Shown: positions 24,201-34,735 of the stretch, in pieces | Position numbering within the stretch: position 1 is the stretch's first letter | How the letters are laid out: every line of letters starts with the position of its first letter | Assembly: GCA_032622095.1 (NCBI GenBank) | Contig: CP136065.1 | Coordinates: 112,573,195-112,637,194, forward strand | Direction: 5' to 3' | DNA length: 64,000 bases | DNA from: Siphonodentalium dalli | Lineage: Eukaryota > Mollusca > Scaphopoda > Gadilida > Siphonodentaliidae | Notes under the pieces: model-generated | Databases searched by the model: none | Told to the model about the DNA's origin: nothing | Seen by the model: only the letters and a program-made list of their open reading frames with translations | Translations under genes and position numbers: made by a program

Positions 24201-24956
24201 AACAAGTCAAATCGCGGTGGTGATCAGTCTGCACAGACCAGTCCACATTTCACTCCAGTGACCTTCATTTTCATATTTTTTTTCAGTCACAGATTCGTCA
24301 TTGAGTTTCTTTTTCCGACTGACTGATTTTCAGTTTTAAACTTCCAAGTTCAAAACAAGTTGTTGTTGTTATTCTTCTTCTTTTGACTGCTTTGACATCA
24401 AAGTCATTCCAGTAATGGGCTCGTTGTGCTATCTTCGCTTGTGTTTTCTCGTTTGTTCTTAACGCCTACGTGCGGTGATACCGTTGTACATTTAAAATAC
24501 GAGCGATAACAAGCAATTCAGTTTCAAATTTCGCAAATAAAAGAGCGCCACCATCTTGTAAAGAAAATACGTCATCATTTCCAATTAACGTTGCTATGGC
24601 TTGCCAGGGGACGTAATTTTCAAACTTTAACGGTACGGAATCTGTCGAGGTTTGCCGAAGGCTATGCGCCCGTGTCAGCTAAATCCACATTAAGCATTTA
24701 ATTTTGAATAAGGTTGATTTTGTGTTTCAAATTTAATAGTGTTGCTATGGGGAGGCTGATCGAAGAAGTAAAATAAATTTGTTTTATTAATTTGTCAATT
24801 CTATTCCAACATGGCGCCCACCATAGGCCCCATAGGTCTGAATCGCCCGGATGTAAAAACAATTTTTTCATGTTGATGGGGTATAGAAATTACTGACGTC
24901 ACAACTATACTTGCGTCATTTACGCAATACCGTAAAACAACCCTTTCGGGTTGTGA
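21231..24956 (+). mobile_element. Large dispersed repeat, copy A
   Basis: This 3.7-kb block matches 30111-34593 from 'aaatgtatgtttc' to a terminal hairpin, 'acaaccctttcgggttgt'. By eye, aligned parts are mostly 93-99% identical with many indels. It contains a short inverted minisatellite ('ttcccaaggttc' at 21345-21400 against 'gaaccttcg' at 21795-21860), two TTAAAGG-type MITE-like pieces and promoter-like CpG-richer DNA near 24500-24900, including a CRE at 24894. No protein domain is seen. A Helitron was considered because of the 3' hairpin, but no CTRR end follows it. Confidence 0.8.
22399..22845. mobile_element. MITE with TTAAAGG inverted ends (copy A)
   Basis: The left end 'ttaaaggtactcaatccgaa' is mirrored at the right by 'ttcggattgaatcattgagg' plus 'acctttaa'. 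A matching element lies in copy B at 31675-32088. Related ends occur at 21511, 30447 and, inverted, at about 57908. TTAA may be the target duplication, which would suit a piggyBac-type family, but only one TTAA at each end is seen. Confidence 0.65.
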
Positions 24957-25018
24957 TAAAACAGATAACAGTAGCTAGACAGTTTACATGTCCGCATGGC
25001 ACGGGGGAAGAGATGAAT
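24957..25018. other. Unique junction DNA
   Basis: Short segment between the end of copy A and the G-rich minisatellite. Confidence 0.4.
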
Positions 25019-25430
25019 TAATGTTGTAGGGGTGCGGGGGAGAGATGAGTTGTTGTAGGGGGCGCATTGGAGAGATGAGTTGTTGTAGGGGGCACGGGGG
25101 AGAGATGAGTAATTTATTAATTGACAGTTAATGTTGTAGGGGGCACGTGGGAGAGATGAGTAATTTGTTAGTGGACAGTTAATGTTGTAGTGGGTGCGGG
25201 GGAACAGTCAACGTTGTAGGGGGAGTGGTGGAGAGACGAGTTGTAGGGGGCATGGGGGAGAGATAAGTAATCTATTAGTTGACAGTTAACATTGTAGGGG
25301 ATGCAGGGGAGAGATGAGTTGTTGTAGGGCACTAGGGGGCATGGGGGAGAGATGAGTAATTTATTAGTTGACAGTTAACATTTTAGGGGGCGCGGGGGAG
25401 AGATGAGTAATTTATTAGTTGGCTTCAGGG
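25019..25430 (+). repeat. G-rich minisatellite (gttgtagggggc...gggggagagatgag)
   Basis: About ten irregular units share 'gttgtagggg' and 'gggggagagatgagt', some joined to 'aatttattagttgacagtta'. Unit length alternates between about 30 and 60 bp, so short and long units form a higher-order array. Confidence 0.85.
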
Positions 25431-25508
25431 TCTTTGTTGGGAAATGTCAGGACCCCCTATTTCAAACTGAAGTTTACACCCCCTGAACCAAGGAAAATTT
25501 TTAGCTGG

Positions 25509-25672
25509 GAATATTCATGAGTGGACCTAACACCTCATGAATGGACCTAGCTAACACCCCATGAGTGGACCTTACACCCCATGAATGGACCTAACACCCC
25601 ATGAATGGATCTAACACCCCATGAATGGACCTAACACCCCATGAGTGGACCTTACACCCCATGAATGGAAAT
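25509..25672 (+). repeat. 21-bp minisatellite (acaccccatgaatggaccta)
   Basis: About seven units, with 'gaatgg' and 'gagtgg' variants interspersed. The period of 21 keeps one frame open by arithmetic alone. Confidence 0.88.
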
Positions 25673-25793
25673 TTTGTGTTATCACAGGCCCACTTTCGAT
25701 GTCCTGTTGGACGTTTTGTAACCAGAAAATTTGAAGTGGCAAGTCGGTTTTCTGTTGATTACTAGTTAGTGTTGGTATCTATATCATAGTATG

Positions 25794-26896
25794 TATGGCA
25801 AGCCGTTTTCACATTTTCGATTGATTTAGACTTAAGTCCAATTATTTGGACTTAAGTCCAAATAGCGAATTGGACTTAAGTCCAAATACCACATAATTGT
25901 GAATTCGGCGAGGAATTGGACTTAAGTCCAATTGATTTGGACTTAAGTCCAAATACCGATATTTTCATCTATTTGGACTTTAGTCCAATTCCTCGCCGAA
26001 TTCACAATTATGTGGTATTTTGACTTAAGTACAATTCATTTGGACTTAAGTCCAATTCATCTGTATAAGAAACACCCCCATCAGATATTAAGCAGGTCTG
26101 GTTTTGCTCATAGGGCGGAGTTGTGGGAAAATGGCCGTTTACATTTGGGTCTAATTCTTGTTGATCTTGTTAATTGTTACCTTTCTCAACATATATAATG
26201 AATCAGCTCGATGTGGACCAGATCCTATCAACAATTTTGACTTTGAAAATCGAGCAAATTATACAAATAAGACACTTAGTAAATGCAATAAACGAAACTG
26301 CGTGTAGCCTACACTACATGCTGTCAAATAACAATTGAATCAAGTCGTGAATTAATTTTACTTCATTCATGCATGCAGTTAGCATTTATTAAGATGCCAA
26401 TTCGGATTCGAAACATTTTCAATCTCGGCATGCCGAAAACAAGCCACGTGGCAAAGGGGACGTACGGAGTTAGTCTTGGAGTCAGGAATGCCCTGGTTAG
26501 TACGGAGTTTGACTGTCAATCAAAACTTGCAGGAATATACCATTACAAAGAAGGGGACTATCGTTTCAAACCAGATGAATTGGACTTAAGTCCAAATGAA
26601 TTGGACTTAAGTCCAAATCAATTCACTAATTGGACTTAAGTCCAAATAATTGGACTTAAGTCCAAATAATTGGACTTAAGTCCAATTATTGGACTAAAGT
26701 CCAATTATTTGGACTTAAGTCCAATTATTTGGACTTAAGTCCAATAATTGGACTTAAGTCCAAATGATTGGACTTAAGTCCAATTGATTTGGACTTAAGT
26801 CCAATTATTTGGACTTAAGTCCAATTATTTGTACTTAAGTCCAAATAATTGGACTTAAGTCTAAATCAATCAAAAATGTGAAAACGGCTTGCCATA
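25794..26896. mobile_element. TIR element built from a self-complementary 16-mer
   Basis: The ends read 'tatggcaagccgttttcaca' and its reverse complement, with homology running over 45 bp. 'agtatg' flanks both ends (25788-25793 and 26897-26902). Inside, TTGGACTTAAGTCCAA, itself a perfect palindrome, occurs about 22 times: 8 on the left (25827-26060) and 14 on the right (26575-26870). A few carry one-base changes. A longer inverted pair ('accacataattgtgaattcg' and complement) surrounds the left group. The unique centre (about 26060-26575) shows no domain; the open frame 26373-26639 runs into the repeats. Function of the palindromes is unknown; transposase or host-factor sites are possible. Confidence 0.85.
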
Positions 26897-26902
26897 AGTA
26901 TG

Positions 26903-27840
26903 TAGCTTATCAGTTAGTTAATCATGCATGGCATGTGGAATTCAAATTGTGCATACTATGGACAAAGTAAAGGTATTCTATATGTAATATATCTTACCAT
27001 ACCACCATACAACATCCTGTTCATGCAAAGTCATTCCATGGGCTTCATTTTGTGTTTTATATCTGTTGTAAATTGCGATTAACATGCATGCGAAAAAAAT
27101 ACAAAGCCCTGCACTTGCTAACAATCAGCACAAACTTTCCGAGTTTTCAATCGCAAATCTTGCATGTTTATGGGGAAGATAACTATTATTTGAGTTAATA
27201 TTTAGATGTAAATGATATTTCTGGGTTTTATATATATGAAACGAGCGATTAAATCACATTTATAATTGAATGTGAGACAACATTTATAAGATTTTTATCA
27301 ACACATCCTGAATTTTGTATGCACCCAGTAAAATTGCGATCTGGCAATCCGACAATTTTTGTGTTCTTGTGATGAAAAACCATTCTAATTGATGCGTCAA
27401 AAATCGGATTCAGTAACTTGTCAATTCTTGAGAAAGAGAACGACATTTGAAAACAGTGTATTTTGTGCTATCAAACCGGATGATATAACTCCGAACCGGA
27501 CACCGAACGAGGAACCTGATTGCATCGATTGTATAGTCTGTGGTTATACAGCTTGTAAATATTAAAGAGAACACGTCTCCATTTTCACCCAGAGACTTCG
27601 AATCGACCTATGTGCGACCGCCATCGTTGAGATGAACTTGTTCGAATCGATTCGGTTCGATTCGAATCAACCGCGGAAAACATCGATGTTTAAAGGAATA
27701 TGATCCTGAAAAAAAAATAGTATTTTCTTTCAATATACCGATAATATATACATAAAATGTCCATTATGCGCATGTAATCTAATATTCGGCCGCTAATCGT
27801 TATTTTTATAACGATTAAAAAAATTCCGAAGTTAGCCGAA
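26903..27840. other. Intergenic, small hairpins only
   Basis: 'taatcgttatttttataacg' plus 'atta' near 27793-27817 forms a perfect hairpin. 'ttcgaatcgattcggttcga' near 27649 is a palindrome-rich patch like that at 63415-63500. No gene seen. Confidence 0.5.
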
Positions 27841-27859
27841 GATTTTGTGTTGTAGACGA

Positions 27860-27933
27860 GTCACGTGATCATCGGCCACATCACATGATTGTCACGTGTA
27901 AACAGAAGCATAGTCACATGATCGACCACGTGG
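27860..27933. promoter_or_regulatory. Cluster of CACGTG / CACATG E-box motifs
   Basis: CACGTG occurs at 27862, 27893 and 27927, with 'tcacatgat' variants between them, in about 70 bp. bHLH factors bind such E-boxes. Nearby transcription is not shown, and the short open frame at 27995-28249 has no recognised domain. Confidence 0.4.
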
Positions 27934-28410
27934 TAACTCATTGACAACGCATAGATATTCAACGATACCATAAGTTTGCACGCGCAAAGCGATCATGAAT
28001 TCCATCGCGGCTTTTTACGTTTGTCGCATAATGGGAGAACACGGCGAATGCAAATACATCGTGTTCTCACAATTAAACGTCTTTAGCGTGTTATTATTAT
28101 ATGTATCGCGATGTGTTGTTATTATAAAGCCATGCCGCATTTTACGTAGGATCTGGACACTGGAATGTTTACGATATGATAATTGTCTAATAGTATTAAT
28201 TGTGCAAGTCTTCGCATATATGCAATCTTTATATGAATATATAATATAATTTGACTATTCCGGTAACGAAAAAAAATAGAAACACAAGCACATGTTTATA
28301 TAGATAACTGACCGTAAAACCGAAATAATATACGATAATTTATTTATACATCGTGGTGGAATATACTTATTAATATATCAAAGTCTTCATCTGTGATTTA
28401 TTTTACAGTG

Positions 28411-28775
28411 AACGCTCTTTATTTAGTCATGGTAAAGGAAAATTGGGACTCGACTTAGAACAGTTGTCATCGTGATAATTTACTGTTTACACCAATACAC
28501 GTAAATACATGCACACGAACTTGCGATATACATGCTTTATATATCCGTCAAAGTCGTAGCAATTTCCGGTTTATTAAACTCTTTTTATTCGCACCATATA
28601 AGGAATACTCTTAACATGGAACGCTCTTTATTGAGTCATAGTGAAGGAAAATGGGGACTCGAGTTGTCATCGTGAATACTTTACTAAATTATTCATCAAT
28701 ATACACCCCACTTTAACTGCAATGGTATGTATTCGTAACCATGACTGACTCGTCAAATGAAACGCTCTTTATTTG
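28411..28775 (+). repeat. AACGCTCTTTAT repeat units
   Basis: 'gaacgctctttatt(t/g)agtcat' starts near-identical blocks at 28411 and 28620 (209 bp apart) that continue with 'gaaaa(t)tgggactcga' and 'gttgtcatcgtga'. A third motif copy is at 28761. The same 12-mer occurs at 11936 and 11986, and as one-base variants at 44787 and 44818. Confidence 0.75.
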
Positions 28776-28792
28776 GTATATGTATTGGCTTT

Positions 28793-29192
28793 TTAGCGAT
28801 AGGTTCGATTGGATATACTCACGACTGGAAGCTCCGGCAAATTTATATTCTTTACGGGAGTTGACGTTTTTCTTGGGATGGCATTCTCGTCGGTGGTCCA
28901 TTTGTTTAACGTGGGGGTTGCATTTCCTCTGAGTTGTCGTCGGTAGCCACTGTTCGGGCCAAGTGTATTCGCATTGTGCTCAAAAATCATTTTTTCGAAG
29001 TGGACGGAACAAATTCAGGACTATTTCGTTGGCAACTACTTCAATAGTTTCTGATTTTGAGTAACGGGTTTCCCCACATAAATCCCACCAAATGTCACGT
29101 AAACGAACGTCGTTTGGAAACGAATGCAGAATTATACCTAATTGAGAGTCACTATACCGGCCACAGCCGAAAACACTGCATTTATTTGGCAT
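28793..29192 (-). pseudogene. THAP zinc-finger domain exon with one frameshift
   Basis: Starting at the ATG at 29192, the minus strand encodes MPNKCSVFGC, then HSFPNDVRLRDIW, then after a one-base frame change CSVHFEK, and finally GYRRQLRGNATPTLN. These are the C2CH zinc ligands, the FP-D/LR-W core and the AVPTIF-like closing box of a THAP domain (~90 residues), a DNA-binding module of animal THAP proteins and P-element-type transposases. Frame 1 runs to 28980; the second frame covers 28990 to 28793. A GTGAGT splice-donor-like site occurs at 28822-28817, so the exon may end near 28823. The shift lies just before the second ligand pair and could be an assembly error, a tiny intron or a true lesion. 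No catalytic region was found downstream. Confidence 0.8.
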
Positions 29193-29328
29193 TGTCACGA
29201 ATGAATTGTAAATACGGGACAATCGGGGCATATATATGGAAAATTAAAACAACATCGCGAACACGCACCCGAATAGAGTTCACATGTCGGCTCGTGTTTT
29301 TATAAGCTTTATTTTTGTCACGAAAGTG

Positions 29329-29598
29329 TTATCTACCCTGCTCAATCGGCCTTCTATATTTCTTGTCAAAACCATAACTTTCCACGCAGCACTCATGACA
29401 AATCACAAGTGAAGATAACTCACCGGGCGTTGAAAATTCACCACGTGTACACAATGTTATTGACATGCCATGCCCCGCAGCAATTCCATTACACTCACGC
29501 GCTCGATTCCGCATTTTCCATCGCCACTCATATGACGTCATATAGGTAGACACAATTAACTCCGACTCAGATTCCGTGTTTTTAATTAGTTTACTCAT
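29329..29598 (-). CDS. Unrecognised open frame upstream of the THAP exon
   Basis: An 89-residue minus-strand frame begins immediately downstream of a CRE-like site and ends about 140 bp before the THAP start. It has an acidic-serine start (NTESESEL), charged middle, and an ICHECC cysteine cluster, but no recognised domain. A GCCCG/GTGAGT donor-like junction occurs within it (near 29427), so it might be part of a 5' exon joined to the THAP exon. It may equally be a chance frame. Confidence 0.25.
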   Translation of the reverse strand: MSKLIKNTESESELIVSTYMTSYEWRWKMRNRARECNGIAAGHGMSITLCTRGEFSTPGELSSLVICHECCVESYGFDKKYRRPIEQGR

Positions 29599-29607
29599 TT
29601 GACGTCA
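29533..29607. promoter_or_regulatory. Two perfect CRE sites (TGACGTCA)
   Basis: TGACGTCA occurs at 29533-29540 and 29600-29607, each within 'ca(t)atgacgtcatat'-like context, 67 bp apart. CREB/ATF proteins bind this palindrome. They lie upstream of the THAP exon and could be its promoter, but the flanking similarity also suggests a small repeat. Confidence 0.4.
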
Positions 29608-30110
29608 TATGAGGATTTGCGACGGAGATAGCCGACAACCGGTGGGGGTATTATTTATTTATTTCTAGGCTTATTTATTACGCGATTGTTATGGGACTTG
29701 GATCATTGTGATCACAATAGGGGTGGGTTTCCGATAGTGTTTTGTTGTTTCATCAGGATAGCAATCCTTTAATGTAAATATCAACAAAAACACGTGCTTC
29801 CGGTCAGCGAAGAGGAACTCGTGATCTTCCGGTATTGCATCAGATCGTATTAAATTTGACTTTCTGTTAGAGTGACGATGTGGCTTTGCGAAAAATATAT
29901 AAATATATCAAAGATATTATTTATCTCGCGAGGTGAATCAGATAAAATGGAACCACGTGTACATAGTTTGGTTATCAGTGCGGTCGGTCGGTTTATAGAT
30001 TGATTTTTTTTATTTAAAACCAATAAAATGAACTTGGGTCGGGGTCGGGGGTGGGTTTGAAGACGGTCGGTCGGGTTACGGGAAACACCCATCATTTTTG
30101 TTTTGGCCTA
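29608..30110. other. Intergenic before copy B
   Basis: No gene seen. 'gacggtcggtcgggttacgg' plus 'gaaacac' (30060-30081) resembles, inverted, 'gtgtttcccgtaacgagccc' at 20984 before copy A. The pre-copy flanks are thus related but in opposite orientation. Confidence 0.45.
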
Positions 30111-31254
30111 AATGTATGTTTCGTAATTCATAGGAGTGCCTGTATTTCTGGCCAACTTGGGATATATACGATCACACCAGTACGTATGGACCGTAGCCTC
30201 ATAGGACGGCGACATGGCACTCTGTATCTGTATTATTACGTCCAAGATCCCAATAGTGGTAAATGTCCAAAGGTTAATTCGCTATTCCCAAGGTTCATAT
30301 TAATTATTATACCGAAGTTTCGCCATTCCCAAGGTTCTCGATATTCAGAAGGTTTTTATAACTTTATTTTGAAGTTTCATTGTATATTCTAAAGTTTTGA
30401 GAGGGTTCTTTATCATAAGACTCTTTTTATGAAGGAAATAACTTAACGGTACTCAATCCGATAAGACGCTGCTAAATTACTCTTTCTTTGATTTCGGTGG
30501 GGAAAAAAATATTTGATTAGTGTCGAGGAACCCACCCATCAAAGCTCAGAGTAATTAGATATCGATCTTTGCAGTTTGCTATTTTTATTGTTTCTGGGCC
30601 TGATCGTGTCAGAAGGACGAGGTCAAACGGGCGGTCTTCCAGATAAAGATGGATAACTGTAAAATCGTGGTAATAATAACTACTTGGTATTAGAGTTGTC
30701 CATCTTTTCTGGTTAAATACGCCCAGAATAGCGAACCTTCGATGTCTGAATAAGAACCTTTGGAATAGCGACCCTTCGGAATATGGAACCTTTGAAATAA
30801 TGAACGCGATCCTGTATGAAGAGCCCATGACACGTCCATCAATAAATGTATACATGTTTCATGGGACTGTTTATATATACATATATAAGACTGGAGTAAA
30901 GTTGAGACCAACATGTCTTTGTTAATTTTGGTGCCCAGATTTCAACAAAATTTGGTGTGGTAACTCAGGGTGCCCTGGCAGAGTGTACCGGTATAATGGC
31001 GTTAGTTTTTCTAAATTTCGATTTAAAAAAATTTAAATGAATAAAAAAAATATGAACATATGTGAATATTTAGGTACAAATAAACCTATTTGCACGAGAA
31101 TATGTTGCAGCACCAGATATAGAGGAATGTGGGCCACAGTTAGACATGGGTCAGAGTGAGATATTGCCTCTAACATTTCTCTAATTTCCAGACCAATATC
31201 CATGGCGCCAGTCAAGCGATATTAGCCATATAGCACATTTTACTATATTTCTTC

Positions 31255-31583
31255 CACAGTTGTTGGAAACTTGTCAAAAAACCCGAAAAGAGATGTCACC
31301 ACCACTACTTATTAATATAATTGACAAGTAGGGAAAGCTACTGAGCCCACCCATCTCCCATCAAACCATGTCACTGCTCGTTTCGTTTCAATTTCATCAA
31401 TAAAAACATTAATTTCAGCAAAGTACCACATCCTGGTAATAAAACATATATTTCTTTTCATGTTTAACGTAAATGCAGTAGAATATTATCACTTTGTAAT
31501 TACTTTTATCGTATCAATTATATTAATAAGTAGGGGTGGTGACATCTCTTTTCGGGTTTTTTGACAAGTTTCCAACAACTGTG
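31255..31583. mobile_element. 329-bp MITE with ~68-bp TIRs and 8-bp TSD
   Basis: The ends 'cacagttgttggaaacttgt' and the complement extend about 68 bp with one visible mismatch. TSD atttcttc flanks it (31247-31254 and 31584-31591). Copy A has the empty site with a single atttcttc at 22307-22314. An 8-bp TSD fits hAT-type mobilisation. Non-coding interior of about 190 bp. Confidence 0.93.
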
Positions 31584-31674
31584 ATTTCTTCAAAATGCAA
31601 TCATCAGGTGAAGGTTGAATCTGGCCAAGCGACCAATTTTCAAGGCAAAATTATTTAATTAAATTTTTGCAATT

Positions 31675-32088
31675 TTAAAGGTACTCAATCCGAATTAACC
31701 CTCACAGATTATTATTTCCTTGACTTCGGAGGTGAACAATATTTGATTCAAGTCGAGAACCCACAACATCAAAGCTCAGAGTGATCAGATACCGATTTTT
31801 AAAATCTATCATTTTAATTTTAAGTGGCCCAAATTGCAGATGAAGATGGATAATTCTAAAATCAACTGGTTTTTTTTGTGTGTGTCAGATGTTTGACAAA
31901 TTAAATCAGCAATATTCGTTGAGCAAAAAGTTGATAAATTACAAGTTTTTGTCAATTTTATGCTATAATTGACTGCATTTTGTTTTCGAGCAATTAATCG
32001 ATTCTGTCAACTGAAGCGGCATTTCAAAAAATCTTCTTGTTGGAATCTGATGTTATGGGGACTATTGATTCGGATTGAGGACCTTTAA
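31675..32088. mobile_element. MITE with TTAAAGG inverted ends (copy B)
   Basis: Orthologous within the repeat to 22399-22845: 'ttaaaggtactcaatccgaa' at the left and 'ttcggattgaggacctttaa' at the right. It is about 33 bp shorter through small deletions. Confidence 0.65.
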
Positions 32089-34735
32089 GGGAAAAATATC
32101 TTTATTGGATAAATTTACATATAATACTGAATACATTTTTATGAAAACGGGTTACGTGGATGGGGCACAATGACTCAATGAGACATAATTTATGGCCTGT
32201 GGTAGGATCCAACTTCGGTAGATGATAGGCACTTCAAAAAGGAATGAGATAATTTGCCAAATGACTATTGTTTTGGGGCTGGAGTGGATAAATAATTTAG
32301 ATCAAACAAACTGATGTCATTGTGCAATAGTGGTATGTTCGGTGCATTTCCTATATGGTTACTACTTAGGGGTGAACCCTTCTGTGAAGTAGATGATAAG
32401 AAACATGTATTAAGGGTGGTCCCAGCTCGAGATTGCATGCTTGTTCGTGACTTTTGTGAGCTTTTATCGTACTCTCAGATGTCTAATCCTTGTGATGGTC
32501 AATAATAGTGATAGCAGAGACCTAGACTGAAATTAACAATATTGATGGAAATTTAATTCTATTTAATTCTATTTCAATTTAATTCTATACATGTGTATAT
32601 GTCTCTTTGCCAAAAAACTTAATGATCGTTGAGAATTTTATCTAAAATTACTTATCATGCGACACATGCTGACACTATTGGTTAATAGGCATCTGATAGT
32701 ATATAAACATTTTAATAATTGCCCGGGAGGAATGGCATTATTCTTGACAGGCATAGATACATAGATATTCATGGCATGGTCTGAGAAAATGCTACTAGAT
32801 TAAACATTTATATGATTGCCTCATTAGTCATGTACATGTATAACTAGAAGGTCGTGACAGTTCAACTAAGTTGGCCTGGAATTATTATGTTTAGCATACA
32901 TATTATTCCAATCCCAATGTGTCAAGTTGACAATAGCAAGTACGCAGGGCCAGGCTATATTTAATAATTTTTCCACAAATAGCCACTAGTTAATATATAT
33001 ATGCTAGCCATGCTGATCAAGTTCCCGCTTAATGCTTAAGGTTTAAATCGAGAACACAGTGTTAAATTCATGAATTATTTAATATGTGAGAATGCTGAAA
33101 CTAATCACCGTGCAATATAATTATTAAATTTAACTTGATGTGTCCATCACAGGAAACAGAATTCATACACACAGGTGGAAAGTTGGCCCGGAAGCATATC
33201 CTCTCACCAGTCACTGCATGAATTCTGCAGTGTGCCGAGACCAAGTGGGATTGGGAGATGTTCTTCTTTTCCTTCACTCAACAAGAAGATAAATGACTCA
33301 CTTTGTTAGTCACCAATTCACTGGGCTTCACATGTTTGTTACATCTGTGTGTCCACTGTAGATGGCTAGAATTGTATTTTGACCTGAATCACTTTCACAG
33401 TGGGTGGGTGAGGTTGAGCCTGAAGTCGTTGATAACTAAATTTAGTAATCTGTAATCACTAAATTGACTAATACAATCCTAATATTATTAGATTAGTAAG
33501 CCACATGAACGCTTTCACCGATTACTGCATCCACAAGTCCCAGCTACGCGCTACGTTCAACGGTTCACGACTGAACTATACTGTCTATACTAGAGTAAAT
33601 CAGTAAATCAGTCAGCTCTAAAATGTCCATTTTCTGATTTCCTTGACCCAAGTTGAGGCTTGACCTGACTGTTAGATATTAACAATTAAATTTACTATTT
33701 AGAGAAGTAGTTAGTAGATTGAACGATTTGCCGCTTGCAGTTGCAACTCTAAGTCTAACCAGTCCAGGTGAAAACAGACTTAAAATTGAACAATAACATT
33801 AACAGAACAAGTCAAATCGCTGTGGTGATCAGTCTGCACAGACCAGTCCACATTCCATTCCAGTGACCTTCATTTTCATATTTTTTTCAGTCACAGATTC
33901 GTCATTGAGTAGAATTCCGACTGACTGATTTTCACTTTGAACACAGTTCACTTCAACTTCAAAACAAGTTGTTGTTGTTGTTGTTGTTGACATGTTGTTG
34001 TTAATGTTATTCTTCTTCTTTTGACTGCTTTGACTCTAAATTCATTCCAGTAATTGGCTCGTTGTGCTATCTTCGCTTGTGCTTTCTCGTTTGTTCTTAA
34101 CTCTTACGTGCTGTGATACCGTTGTACATTTAAAATACGAGCGATAACAATAACAAGCAATTCAATTTCAAATTTTGCAAACAAGAGAGCGCCACCATTT
34201 TGTAACGAAATTACGTCATCATTTCCAACGTTGCTATGGCCTGCCAGGGGACGTAATATTCTGACTGTAACGGTACGGAATCTGGCGAGGTTTGCCGAAT
34301 GCTATGCGCCCGTGTCAGCTAAATCCACATTAAGCATTTATTTTTGAATAAGGTTGATTTTGTTTTTCAAATTTAATAGTGTTGCTATAGGGAGGCTGCT
34401 CGAAGAAGAAAAATAATTTTTTTTTATTAATTTGTCAATCCTATTCCAACATGGCGGTCACCATAGGGCCCCATAGATCTGAATCGCCCGGATGTAAAAA
34501 CAATTTTTTCATGTTGATGGGGTATAGAAATTACTGACATCACAAATATACGTGCGTCGCTTATGTTACCGTAAAACAACCCTTTGGGTTGTGATTACTG
34601 AATGCCTCATTTTTCACACACAGTCCTCGGAGTTTTGTCAATCCTAAATTCGCGTGTTTCATCTCAAGATTCCAGACTCAAGTCTCAACCAAATCGTCCA
34701 ATGGAGTTTATTTTGTACTTGACACCGGGTCGCTA

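Larger units (their letters stand above)
30111..34593 (+). mobile_element. Large dispersed repeat, copy B
   Basis: Direct-orientation partner of 21231-24956 with the same order of landmarks and the same terminal 'acaacccttt.gggttgt' hairpin. Differences include a 329-bp MITE at 31255, an extra ~330 bp near 33464-33800 and a longer GTT microsatellite at 33969. Minus-strand frames that look conserved in copy A (23829-24020) are broken here, so the repeat is probably non-coding. Confidence 0.8.

Noticed and set aside
24930-24960. Helitron 3' end for repeats A and B
   Set aside because: The hairpin is present in both copies but no CTRR follows and no TC 5' end or Rep/helicase is seen.
26373-26639. 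88-residue frame in the palindrome-rich element
   Set aside because: The C-terminal third is just the translated 16-mer, and the rest shows no domain.
26575-26870. Array of identical palindromic repeats resembling a CRISPR array
   Set aside because: Spacers are only 2-12 bp, the genome is eukaryotic, and the array lies inside a TIR element.
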